DNA from: an uncultured Peptococcaceae bacterium | GTDB taxonomy: Bacteria; Bacillota; Peptococcia; Peptococcales; Peptococcaceae | Length of the DNA: 23,336 bases | Assembly (NCBI GenBank): GCA_938044045.1 | Contig: CALIQN010000038.1 | Span: 1-23,336, forward strand | Direction of reading: 5' to 3' | Part shown: piece after piece, positions 7,929-14,566 of the stretch | Numbering within the stretch: position 1 is the stretch's first letter | How the letters are laid out: each line of letters opens with the position of its first letter | Notes under the pieces: generated by a model | Databases searched by the model: none | Told to the model about the DNA's origin: nothing | What the model saw: the letters and a program-made list of their open reading frames with translations, nothing else | Made by a program: the position numbers and the translations under genes

Positions 7929-8986
7929 TTTTCTCCTCTTCTTCGTCCACTGACTACCAAGGTATTTTCACTTGCAAAAGCATGATGAAAACCACTCATT
8001 AAGAGACTAAGCAGGGTATAAGTTGCTGAATAATTCATCCGCTTAGGCCCAATAATACCTAAATAACCACTTTTTCGACCACTTTCATAACGCCCTACCA
8101 TAAGAGTGCATTCATGTAAAAGAGGATCAGTATTTTCTTGCGCAATCTTAATATCAATGCCAACTTCTTCTCCAGACACAATACGCTCTAGGTTTTCTGG
8201 TTTTTCAAGAAGACTTAATAAGGCTTTTGCCTTATCTAATTCTTGAAACTCCGGGAACTCAAGTAAATTACTGATACCCTCAACATAATAGCGACGTCTT
8301 AAATTATTATCGAGTAGTTGTTTTAACTCTTCTACAAGATAACGTGTAAAAAGTGGCATATCGCTTAATTCTAAGAGAAGAATCCGTAACAAGCCTTTGT
8401 GCCAATTTTTAGGTGCTAGCCCTCTAAAAACACGATTAAAACTGCCTTCCACACGCTTTAGCGTTGTTTCATCAAGATTAGGTAGGTTAATAAAACGATT
8501 GTAGCTTTTTTCTTTATCTGTGACGATGACCATCAAAGCATGATGTCTGGAAAGAGGGATAAGCGCAAGTTTTGAAAGCACCCCTTCATCCTCGCCCTCT
8601 TCTGGCAATAGGAGTATGGTTGCATAATTTGTCATTTCACTGACAAGCTTTACCACAGTTTCCATTGTCTCTTCATGAGAATCAGTATGCTGATACAAGT
8701 AATTATTAAAAGCCTCTATCTGCTCCTCTTGAAAAGAATAATTTTCCATCAGATAATCAACATAGTATCGATAGCCTGCTTGGCTAGGAATACGACCGGC
8801 AGAAGTATGGGGTTGAGAGATGTAGCCCATCTCTTCTAAATCCGCCATTTCATTTCTTATGGTCGCTGGACTTAGCGCAATACTAGGTAGCTTAGATAAA
8901 GTACGTGACCCTACTGGCTCACCTGTTTCAATATAGGCCTCTATCATTGCCTTTAGGATAAGCTCCTTACGGGCATTCAGTGCCAT
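7922..8986 (-). CDS. hrcA: heat-inducible transcription repressor HrcA
   Basis: 354 residues from the chosen start MALNARKE, which has AGGAGGG seven bases upstream. An earlier ATG (9013) falls inside the CIRCE operator and is rejected. The N-terminal winged helix (about 1-75) contains the family-typical VGSRTLSK, PATIRNEMADLEEMGYISQPHTSAGRIPS and YRYYVDYLM. The GAF-like and dimerisation parts follow, ending near YLGIIGPKRMNYSAT. HrcA binds CIRCE and represses the operon it heads. In Bacillota its folding classically depends on GroEL; here the cotranscribed chaperonin might take that role (inference). First gene of the operon. Confidence 0.97.
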   Translation of the reverse strand: MALNARKELILKAMIEAYIETGEPVGSRTLSKLPSIALSPATIRNEMADLEEMGYISQPHTSAGRIPSQAGYRYYVDYLMENYSFQEEQIEAFNNYLYQHTDSHEETMETVVKLVSEMTNYATILLLPEEGEDEGVLSKLALIPLSRHHALMVIVTDKEKSYNRFINLPNLDETTLKRVEGSFNRVFRGLAPKNWHKGLLRILLLELSDMPLFTRYLVEELKQLLDNNLRRRYYVEGISNLLEFPEFQELDKAKALLSLLEKPENLERIVSGEEVGIDIKIAQENTDPLLHECTLMVGRYESGRKSGYLGIIGPKRMNYSATYTLLSLLMSGFHHAFASENTLVVSGRRRGEKW

Positions 8987-9006
8987 CACTCTTCCCTCCT
9001 TCCTTG

Positions 9007-9033
9007 TTAGCACTCGTCTATAAAGAGTGCTAA
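9007..9033. promoter_or_regulatory. CIRCE operator (HrcA-binding inverted repeat)
   Basis: TTAGCACTC, nine bases, then GAGTGCTAA: a perfect match to the CIRCE consensus. It sits between the -10 box (9043-9048) and the hrcA start at 8986, the usual place for repression of initiation. It governs hrcA, the chaperonin, grpE, dnaK and dnaJ. Confidence 0.98.
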
Positions 9034-9042
9034 TCCTCCTTT

Positions 9043-9071
9043 AGTTTACCTTTTTCTTTAAACTTTGTCAA
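9043..9071 (-). promoter_or_regulatory. sigma-A promoter of the heat-shock operon
   Basis: The minus strand reads TTGACA (9066-9071), a 17-base spacer, then TAAACT (9043-9048). The predicted start site falls at the edge of the CIRCE repeat, consistent with HrcA repression. Confidence 0.85.
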
Positions 9072-9166
9072 CAGGAAAGTTGAGATTACTAAAAATTATC
9101 TTCTTAACACCAATAAAGACTCTCATTGCCACCTATCGCAAGAGCATCATTTCATCTCTCTTAAGC

Positions 9167-9196
9167 TTGTTTCTCCTAGCAACTTCCCCTTATAAT
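9167..9196 (+). promoter_or_regulatory. promoter of the PPC-domain gene
   Basis: TATAAT at 9191-9196 with a weak TTGTTT 18 bp upstream (9167-9172), 47 bp before the plus-strand start at 9243. About 120 bp of AT-rich sequence with no other feature I can see separates it from the divergent hrcA promoter. Confidence 0.55.
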
Positions 9197-9242
9197 AAAA
9201 GCGAGTCTCATACTTTTAGACGACAAAAAAGGAGAAAATAAA

Positions 9243-9662
9243 ATGAAGTTTAGACAAGAAGGTAATCTCATTATTTTAAGGCTCGACAAAGGAGAAGAAA
9301 TATTCAGTAGCACTATGGCAGTTTGCCGTTCTTTGAATGTTCATTGTGGTATTATAAGCGGTCTAGGTGCTGTTTCTTCTTGCACGATGGGCGTTTATGA
9401 TGTCGAAGAAAAAAAATACTACCAAAATGAATTTAAAGGCGCCTTTGAGGTCACAAATCTCACAGGAAATGTCACCACCAAAGATGGTGAGTGTTATCTC
9501 CATATTCACATCACCTTAGGTGATGATAAAGGGTCTGCTTTTGGCGGTCATCTCAATGAGGCCATTATTAGTGTCACTGCTGAAATTTTTATTCAAACTT
9601 TTCCTTTAGAAGTTGAAAGAAAAGTTGATGAGGCAATCGGCCTAAACGTCTTGGCAATCTAA
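9243..9662 (+). CDS. PPC/DUF296-domain protein
   Basis: 139 residues, one complete PPC (plants and prokaryotes conserved, DUF296) domain. Recognisable features are the IISGLGAVSS turn, the metal-ligand pattern HIHITLGD with H87 and H89, and the SAFGGHLNEA motif with H103, followed by TAEIFIQ. PPC proteins form trimers and are widely annotated as DNA-binding, but the bacterial role is not established. I see no separate DNA-binding motif. GGAGAAAATAAA precedes the ATG. It is one of the very few plus-strand genes, transcribed alone, divergent from hrcA and closed by its own terminator. No functional partner is evident in the neighbourhood. Confidence 0.85.
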   Translation: MKFRQEGNLIILRLDKGEEIFSSTMAVCRSLNVHCGIISGLGAVSSCTMGVYDVEEKKYYQNEFKGAFEVTNLTGNVTTKDGECYLHIHITLGDDKGSAFGGHLNEAIISVTAEIFIQTFPLEVERKVDEAIGLNVLAI

Positions 9663-9713
9663 AAAAGCAATCAGCCACTTAGAAAGACTTCTAAAATGGC
9701 TGATTGCTTTTTT
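9661..9713. terminator. bidirectional terminator between convergent genes
   Basis: The 17-bp perfect outer stem 9661-9677/9697-9713 (core GCAATCAGCCA) has A6 and T6 ends. A small inner stem TAGAA/TTCTA lies at 9680-9684/9689-9693. It serves the plus-strand gene ending at 9662 and the minus-strand gene ending at 9716. Confidence 0.88.
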
Positions 9714-9715
9714 AT

Positions 9716-10102
9716 TTAATTGTATTCACGCCAATCATAATGCTCATTATTAACATCAAAATTTTTAATTATAACTTTTCCCGTATATGAATTTTTCCAT
9801 TTTATCCTCAATGTATCTCTATCAATCCATTCAGCGTCAATATTATGTGTTGGATAGGCAAAAACAATGATACGTCTTTTATTACCTTTTTCATAAACAC
9901 CTAAAACGGAATCACCATTCAAACTCCCACCTGACTTCAAATAAAAAGATATCTTTTTATCCCCATTAATTATACTATATAAAAATTCATCTTCTTCGTA
10001 ATCAAGAAACAAGAAAGTTGATAGCTGTAAATAAAACAACACACCAATGCTTGCCAGTACCCCTAACGATACGATTGCACTACCTCTTAAAAATTTTTCC
10101 AT
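9716..10102 (-). CDS. uncharacterised single-pass membrane protein (DUF5412-like?)
   Basis: 128 residues. Residues about 8-34 form one hydrophobic segment (SAIVSLGVLASIGVLFYLQL), likely a signal anchor. The rest is a soluble, beta-rich domain outside the membrane. The pattern ISFYLKSGG, then IIVFAYP, then EWIDRDTLRIKWK resembles the small DUF5412-type proteins of Bacillota, which is a tentative likeness seen by eye. No catalytic motif is visible. The ATG at 10102 has no clear SD and lies inside the end of a 27-codon hydrophobic ORF (10087-10170), so coupled translation is possible. Local sequence is somewhat more AT-rich than its neighbours. Confidence 0.6.
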   Translation of the reverse strand: MEKFLRGSAIVSLGVLASIGVLFYLQLSTFLFLDYEEDEFLYSIINGDKKISFYLKSGGSLNGDSVLGVYEKGNKRRIIVFAYPTHNIDAEWIDRDTLRIKWKNSYTGKVIIKNFDVNNEHYDWREYN

Positions 10103-10170
10103 GTCATCAATACCAAAAAGGTGCTAGCCATCACTAAAAAACATAATACACTAGAAATAACTTTTTTCAT
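10087..10170 (-). CDS. 27-residue hydrophobic peptide ORF overlapping the next gene
   Basis: The minus strand from ATG 10170 to TAA 10087 encodes 27 residues beginning MKKVISSVLCFLVMAS and ending MTWKNF. It has a basic start followed by a hydrophobic stretch, like a signal peptide or a tiny membrane protein. A purine-rich AAAGGAATAGG lies upstream and a TATAAT-type box at 10193-10198. It overlaps the following gene by 16 bp in another frame. It could be a real small protein, a leader peptide for coupled translation, or chance; I cannot tell which. Confidence 0.4.
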   Translation of the reverse strand: MKKVISSVLCFLVMASTFLVLMTWKNF

Positions 10171-10192
10171 TATTACCTATTCCTTTCAAAAA

Positions 10193-10198
10193 ATTATA
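10193..10198 (-). promoter_or_regulatory. possible -10 box for the small membrane-protein genes
   Basis: TATAAT on the minus strand, 23 bp before the ATG at 10170. No convincing -35 is visible at 16-18 bp. The surrounding 10171-10279 is very AT-rich and shows nothing else. Confidence 0.4.
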
Positions 10199-10279
10199 CA
10201 TTAGATTGGCTATAGTTAACTTATCAAAAAAAAATATATCTATCAATATTTTTATCATTTATCAATAAAAATCAAACAA

Positions 10280-10320
10280 AAAGCTAGAGTTGATTTTTTT
10301 ATCAAATCCACTCTAGCTTT
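10280..10320 (-). terminator. terminator of the panT-coaX-rnz operon
   Basis: The 11-bp stem AAAGCTAGAGT (10280-10290) pairs with 10310-10320 around a 19-base loop that can form a further TGAT/ATCA pairing. On the minus strand it is followed by TTTTTGTTTG, just after the stop at 10331. Confidence 0.8.
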
Positions 10321-10330
10321 CCAATCTAGC

Positions 10331-11245
10331 CTATACTTCCTCAAAATAAAGTGTCGTCATTTTTAGATTGTGTCCCACTTCTGTATTTTCAAAAATGGCT
10401 TGTGCTATCGGCAAGTCCTCTTTAGGATTCATTAAAGCCGGTGAAAAATGTGTCAACCAAAGGACTTTAACTTGAGCATCCCGAGCAATGCTTGCTGCTT
10501 CTCTATAGGTCATGTGCCCTTTTTCCCTAGCACTTTTTTCCTTGTCAAGGGCACCATAAAGCCCCTCAGCGATGAGCAAATCACTGCCACGAGCAAACTC
10601 AACCATAGCCTCTGAGGGACGGCAATCTGTGGCATAGGTTAGTTTAAGTCCCTTACGTGCTTCGCCCAAGACATCTTCCGATTGCCAAGTATTGCCTTCA
10701 AAAGTAATGGTTTCCCCTTTTTGAAGTCTTGACCAAAAATGCTTAGCAATCCCCTTTTCTTCTGCACGTTTCACATCAAACTTGCCTTGTCGTTTGAGCT
10801 CAAAGGAATAGGCAAGACAAGGCACCCTATGCTTGACAGGTAAAGTCGTCACCTCAAGACCCGAAATCGTAAAATGACTACTTTCATGAAAAGGCAATTC
10901 ATGAAGCACCACTTCATAAGGTAGCTTCTCACAAATCACCGTCAAGCCATTCACAATACGGCTCAGTCCCTCACCTCCCCAAATATGAAGGGGTTCTTCT
11001 CTATGGTGATTGGCAATGGTTAAAAGCAAACCAGGGAGTCCACTCACATGATCCCCATGAAAATGCGTAATCAAAATATTATCAATATTTTTTGTGCTAA
11101 AACCTGATAAATGCAAGGCAACTTGAGTGCTCTCCCCACAATCTACCAGGATGTTTTTGCCCTCATGACGAACGATTAAGGCTGTCAAAAAACGTTTGGG
11201 CAGGGGCATCATGCCACCACAACCTAGTAAACAAACATCCAACAT
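10331..11245 (-). CDS. rnz: ribonuclease Z (tRNA 3'-processing endonuclease)
   Basis: 304 residues from MLDVCLLGCGG, typical of short-form bacterial RNase Z. It is a metallo-beta-lactamase fold enzyme that removes 3' trailers from tRNA precursors lacking an encoded CCA. The zinc-site residues are visible: HFHGDH at 61-66 (H61, H63, D65, H66), H139 in KHRVPCLAYSFEL, D207 in ATDCRPSE, H244 in GHMTYREAA and H266 in LTHFSPA. An in-frame ATG at 11272 would overlap coaX and is less likely, since AGGAG precedes 11245. The coaX stop is one base upstream, so the two genes are cotranscribed. The sequence around 155-200 fits the RNase Z insertion rather than a sulfatase-type relative. Confidence 0.9.
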   Translation of the reverse strand: MLDVCLLGCGGMMPLPKRFLTALIVRHEGKNILVDCGESTQVALHLSGFSTKNIDNILITHFHGDHVSGLPGLLLTIANHHREEPLHIWGGEGLSRIVNGLTVICEKLPYEVVLHELPFHESSHFTISGLEVTTLPVKHRVPCLAYSFELKRQGKFDVKRAEEKGIAKHFWSRLQKGETITFEGNTWQSEDVLGEARKGLKLTYATDCRPSEAMVEFARGSDLLIAEGLYGALDKEKSAREKGHMTYREAASIARDAQVKVLWLTHFSPALMNPKEDLPIAQAIFENTEVGHNLKMTTLYFEEV

Positions 11246-11246
11246 C

Positions 11247-12026
11247 TTACTTACTCCTATTCTTTTGAGCAATCAGTTGCAAACCTGAAAGGGTCAAAAA
11301 CGGATCAACCACTTTGACAAAATCAGAATGCAAACAAATTTCCTCTGCCCTACCACCTGTTGCAACCACCTTCATCGTTTTAGGATTTTCGCCTATTTCT
11401 TCTGCTAGACGTGCCACCATCTTATCTACCATACCGGCATAGCCATAAACCAAACCACTTTGCATTGCTGTGGTTGTTGTGCGTCCAATTGCTTTTTTGG
11501 GCGCTTGTAGGGATACTTTAGGTAGTTTGGCGGTTTTTTCAAACAAAGCCTCCATCGAAATCCCTATTCCGGCGGTAATCGCACCACCAAGGTAATTACC
11601 CTCTTGGTCAACCACACAAAAGGTTGTTGCCGTTCCAAAATCAATGATAATAAGCGGATAGCCATACTGATGAACGGCTGAAACGGCATTGACAACACGA
11701 TCAGCCCCTAATTCTTTAGGGTTTTCATAACGCATAGAAAGTCCCGTTTTGAGTCCATGACCCACAATAAGCGGCGTGATATCAAAGTATTTTTTAAGCA
11801 TTCGGCTTAAGGTATCTGTCTTATTAGGCACCACAGAAGAGATAATCGCATAATGAATTTGAGCTTTATCGTAACCCTTATGGGCAAAGAAATTAAAGCA
11901 AAGCATTGCATATTCATCAGCTGTACGATGACTTGTACTTGAAATGCGCCAAAAATCTAGCAATTTATCCCCTTCATACAAACCAAGTACAACATTCGTA
12001 TTGCCAACATCGAAAGCAAGTAACAT
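11247..12026 (-). CDS. coaX: type III pantothenate kinase
   Basis: 259 residues, normal for CoaX, an ASKHA-fold kinase for the first step of coenzyme A synthesis (pantothenate to 4'-phosphopantothenate). Motifs: phosphate-binding AFDVGNTNVVLGL at 4-16, GADR at 107-110 with catalytic D109, IDFGTATTF at 128-136, and GGAITAGIGIS around 147-157. These distinguish it from types I and II. It lies 23 bp downstream of an ECF S component and immediately upstream of rnz. Placement beside the transporter suggests uptake and phosphorylation of pantothenate as one unit. AAGGAG lies a little far (12 bases) upstream of the ATG. Confidence 0.95.
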   Translation of the reverse strand: MLLAFDVGNTNVVLGLYEGDKLLDFWRISSTSHRTADEYAMLCFNFFAHKGYDKAQIHYAIISSVVPNKTDTLSRMLKKYFDITPLIVGHGLKTGLSMRYENPKELGADRVVNAVSAVHQYGYPLIIIDFGTATTFCVVDQEGNYLGGAITAGIGISMEALFEKTAKLPKVSLQAPKKAIGRTTTTAMQSGLVYGYAGMVDKMVARLAEEIGENPKTMKVVATGGRAEEICLHSDFVKVVDPFLTLSGLQLIAQKNRSK

Positions 12027-12049
12027 ATCAGAAAAAACTCCTTAACTAT

Positions 12050-12559
12050 TTAGCGTCTTTGTTTTTTGATCGTTTTAAAAATAATATAAATGAGTACTGC
12101 ACACAAGATTAACTCAATAATTGCTTGTGGGATAATCGGTATAACCGTTTGAATTGGTAGATAGCCCATTACTATTGCCAGCCCCAAAAAACCAATGGTA
12201 TTGGTGAGCGTTCCAACAATACTTGCTACAATAACAGAAACTCTAGGCAAACGGATTAACGCCTTATAAGTGTAGTAGGTCGTTATCCCAATTAAAATAC
12301 GAGGCAAAATACGCACAATTGGATCTGCTGGAATGGCACCAGATGGTGTCAAAAAGCTATAAACACCAAAAATAAGCCCCGTTAAGGCACCAACTAATGG
12401 TCCCTCCAAGAGGCTTCCTAAAATAACTGGTATGTGCATAATGGTCGCACGCCCTGCCATTGTTGGGATCGGAATCATACCTAAGTTGGTAATACCCATG
12501 ACAATTACAAGGGCACCTAAAATAGCAGCAACAGTGATTTTTCTTGTAGAAATTTTCAT
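12050..12559 (-). CDS. ECF transporter S component, probably pantothenate-specific
   Basis: 169 residues, with about five to six hydrophobic segments. The N-terminal TRKITVAAILGAL and the conserved loop with ATIMHIPVILGSLLEGP then GLIFGVYSFL are typical of the substrate-binding S subunit of energy-coupling-factor vitamin importers. It must share an EcfAAT energising module encoded elsewhere; none is in the window. Substrate assignment to pantothenate rests on the neighbour coaX 23 bp downstream, and the family also includes carriers for other vitamins. The start has GGGAGG seven bases upstream, and that SD can pair with an upstream hairpin loop (see the leader at 12566-12631). Confidence 0.82.
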   Translation of the reverse strand: MKISTRKITVAAILGALVIVMGITNLGMIPIPTMAGRATIMHIPVILGSLLEGPLVGALTGLIFGVYSFLTPSGAIPADPIVRILPRILIGITTYYTYKALIRLPRVSVIVASIVGTLTNTIGFLGLAIVMGYLPIQTVIPIIPQAIIELILCAVLIYIIFKTIKKQRR

Positions 12560-12565
12560 TTTTTT

Positions 12566-12631
12566 CCTCCCAGTGCCAAAGAATCACAAGGGGAAGTGAT
12601 TCCATCTCGGGCAATTATGCTCCAAGTGGCA
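12566..12631 (-). promoter_or_regulatory. structured 5' leader, possible riboswitch-like element
   Basis: On the minus strand the leader contains TGCCA (12627-12631) pairing with TGGCA (12574-12578). This encloses a perfect 7-bp hairpin GAATCAC/GTGATTC (12596-12602 with 12581-12587) whose loop is TTCCCCTT. The loop can pair with the SD GGGAGG at 12566-12571 (G-C, G-C, G-C, A-U, G-U), giving a pseudoknot that would hide the ribosome binding site. It does not match a riboswitch class I recognise. The ligand, if any, is unknown. Confidence 0.5.
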
Positions 12632-12646
12632 AATAATAAAATAGTA

Positions 12647-12676
12647 TTTATAGAAAAAAGTATGTAGGGTCATCAA
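12647..12676 (-). promoter_or_regulatory. promoter of the ECF-coaX-rnz operon
   Basis: Minus strand: TTGATG (12671-12676), 18-base spacer, TATAAA (12647-12652). It lies just after the stop of the GNAT gene at 12693 and before the structured leader. Confidence 0.6.
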
Positions 12677-12692
12677 CTCCCACTACTCTAAT

Positions 12693-13271
12693 CTAGCGAT
12701 TTTTACGCGCCTTCCATTTTGGTACAATGGCAAGATTTTCATATTCTCGCTTTAAGAGACCAAGTTGCCATTCATCAATGTACTCGCCACCAACAAACAA
12801 ATACTCTCTTCTCTTACCTTCTACTTGGAAACCAAAGGAAGTCGCAGAATTTAAGCCTAAAGGATTATTATGTCCAACCTTCATCCCGACACGATTGAAG
12901 CCAAATTCATAAAAAACAATATCACATAGCACAATCAATAAGTCCAAGCCATAGCCTGCCAGTCTTTTGGATTCATCATAAATTCCGAGTGCAATTTTAG
13001 CATGGCCATTTTGTCTATCAATATCCATGATTGATGCCATCCCTATAGGTTCTTTATTGCTTAAGGTTTTGACAATAAAGGTAATATCTTTTGCCTTAGG
13101 ATCTGTCAGCGCTTTACTTGAATTAATCTCCTCCATAATCATATCAAGGGCATTACCACGATAGCCATTATAAAGCATTCGGAAAGATTTATCTAAGTAC
13201 CATTTCTGCATAATATCAGCATCTGTCATTTGAGGTCGCTCTAAACAGATTTTATTTCCTGTAAACATCAC
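12693..13271 (-). CDS. GNAT-family N-acetyltransferase (RimJ/RimL-like)
   Basis: 192 residues. The layout is that of RimJ/RimL-type GNAT enzymes, which transfer acetyl from acetyl-CoA to an amine. It begins with an ICLERPQMTDADIMQKWY strand-helix. The core strand is EPIGMASIMDIDRQNGHAKIALGIY. The acetyl-CoA region is DESKRLAGYGLDLLIVLCDIVFYEFG, where the usual Q/RxxGxG/A reads RLAGYG. A NPLGLNSATSFGFQVEGKRREY segment follows, matching the NxxSxxxxxKxGF-EG-like motif. The substrate cannot be deduced. Its own promoter (13300-13328) and the promoter after it suggest a single-gene unit. GAGGGA precedes tandem ATG codons, so the second one (13268) is also possible. Confidence 0.85.
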   Translation of the reverse strand: MMFTGNKICLERPQMTDADIMQKWYLDKSFRMLYNGYRGNALDMIMEEINSSKALTDPKAKDITFIVKTLSNKEPIGMASIMDIDRQNGHAKIALGIYDESKRLAGYGLDLLIVLCDIVFYEFGFNRVGMKVGHNNPLGLNSATSFGFQVEGKRREYLFVGGEYIDEWQLGLLKREYENLAIVPKWKARKNR

Positions 13272-13299
13272 TATCCCTCATTTCTTATTTACTTCCTTT

Positions 13300-13328
13300 A
13301 TCATACCCTCTAGTCCTCCAAAGGTCAA
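13300..13328 (-). promoter_or_regulatory. promoter of the GNAT gene
   Basis: Minus strand: TTGACC (13323-13328), 17-base spacer, TATGAT (13300-13305), about 29 bp before the start. A strong sigma-A-type match. Confidence 0.75.
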
Positions 13329-13425
13329 ATTAATTTATTTTTGCTTTACACAGATTAGGTTAATTTTTCTAAGCACCTACCCATACCATTGATTGGCATC
13401 TACTCACATATTTTAATCAAATAAA

Positions 13426-13464
13426 AAAAGCTACCTTTATTGATGATCAATAAAGGTAGCTTTT
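13426..13464 (-). terminator. terminator of the resBC-dsr operon
   Basis: 18-bp perfect stem 13426-13443/13447-13464 (core GCTACCTTTATTGA) with a three-base loop and T-rich continuation on the minus strand. It lies 12 bp beyond the dsrM stop and is the only strong terminator seen between here and 21308. Confidence 0.9.
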
Positions 13465-13476
13465 AAAGTGCTAAGT

Positions 13477-14538
13477 CTAAACGTCACTCATAACGCCATG
13501 TTTCGCATGAATGCCTTTTTCTGCATCTGCTTGTGCTTGTTCAACAGACTTATCCAGTGGCAAACCAACAGCTGCCATCTTATCACGATATTCATCTTCA
13601 TACTCTTCATAGGTATGAACTTCTACCGGATAGTTCCAAGGATTGGTATGATGAACTTTACGGCTGTTGTTGACCATGTTACGTGTTGGGCTCATGAATA
13701 CCCCAAAAGCGTGCATGAGTTTACTCATTGGGAAGTAAATCAACAAGGTGCTAACAAGTGCCAAGTGAATGTAGAAAATTGTGGCAATGGCACCAGCTTC
13801 TGGTACTTGTGGATGGAATGTGTATAAAGAGATAATTAACTCTCTAATGTGGCTAACATCAACTCTCGTTAAATATCTCATTAGCATACCTGAGCAAACA
13901 ATGCTCAATAAAAGCACTAATGGGAAATAGTCGTTTAACAAGCTGATGTAACGAACCTTAGGCAGTAAAATTCTGCGTAAGAGTAAACCAAGCAAACCAA
14001 AAAGCATAAAGAAACCGGTGAGATAAATCGGATGAAGATCTATCAAAATAACGCCATCAATCTTTTCCAAAGTACGAACAACGGCTGGTACTTCAGCTGC
14101 GAAGAAACGCATATGACGCATAATGACAAAGAACATACCCCAGTGGAAAAGAAGGGCAAAAATCCAGAGCCATTTTTCCCATTGGTAAACGATTCTACCA
14201 TCTTCTGTTAATTCTGCTTTTGAGTTTCTAAATAGTGATCTAAACACAGTCACTTCTAAAAACATACGAACGATAACCGCAAACTTGCTTGTAGGGTTAT
14301 CAATTGGATTTGTCTTAATAAAATCCAAAGATTTTTCCTGACCACAGGTCGTTGGAATACGGAACGGTACTGGTACTTTTGCCCAGTTTAAAATTCGATA
14401 AATGACACCGACGATAAAAATAGCTATTGCAAGATAAGGTAGAGCTACCCCAAAGACACCAGTCAAACCTAACTGAACGCCAAGAGAAGTGATACCTACG
14501 ATTGCAAGAACTACCACTAATGCGATAATTAAACCCAT
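13477..14538 (-). CDS. dsrM: DsrM, diheme cytochrome b subunit of the DsrMKJOP-type complex
   Basis: 353 residues from MGLIIALVVV, preceded by GAGGGATATAAG. The earlier in-frame ATG at 14604 lies inside dsrP and would put a basic extension before the first membrane helix. The protein is NarI-like, with about six hydrophobic segments. Four likely heme ligands, H132/H142 and H258/H276, have the same spacing (10 and 18) as the heme b ligands of NarI. The segment FHWGMFFVIMRH, the motif YIHLALVSTLLIYFP and FMSPTRN near the end are typical of DsrM. A polar cytoplasmic tail of about 60 residues follows. It should exchange electrons with the quinone pool and DsrK. Last in the operon, 28 bp after dsrP, unlike the classical order where it is first. 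Confidence 0.88.
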   Translation of the reverse strand: MGLIIALVVVLAIVGITSLGVQLGLTGVFGVALPYLAIAIFIVGVIYRILNWAKVPVPFRIPTTCGQEKSLDFIKTNPIDNPTSKFAVIVRMFLEVTVFRSLFRNSKAELTEDGRIVYQWEKWLWIFALLFHWGMFFVIMRHMRFFAAEVPAVVRTLEKIDGVILIDLHPIYLTGFFMLFGLLGLLLRRILLPKVRYISLLNDYFPLVLLLSIVCSGMLMRYLTRVDVSHIRELIISLYTFHPQVPEAGAIATIFYIHLALVSTLLIYFPMSKLMHAFGVFMSPTRNMVNNSRKVHHTNPWNYPVEVHTYEEYEDEYRDKMAAVGLPLDKSVEQAQADAEKGIHAKHGVMSDV

Positions 14539-14566
14539 CTTATATCCCTCACTTTTCGTATTTCTC

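Noticed and set aside
8987..9013. Longer HrcA start at 9013
   Set aside because: It would place coding sequence over the CIRCE operator and ignores the strong AGGAGGG before 8986.
12357..12614. Minus-strand ORF of 85 codons overlapping the ECF gene start
   Set aside because: Out-of-frame reading of the ECF gene with a Cys/His-rich improbable product. Its start lies inside the structured leader.
12566..12631. Known riboswitch (TPP, THF, preQ1, cobalamin) before the ECF gene
   Set aside because: The conserved cores I know for these classes could not be found in the leader, so it is reported only as an unclassified structure.
13300..13305. SigB-type promoter (GGGTAT) before the GNAT gene
   Set aside because: GGGTAT overlaps the -10 box, but no GTTTAA-like element lies at the right distance, while a good TTGACC-17-TATGAT sigma-A promoter explains the site.
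13468..13827. Plus-strand ORF of 119 codons antisense to dsrM
   Set aside because: It begins in the operon terminator side, has no ribosome site, and lies opposite the conserved end of DsrM.
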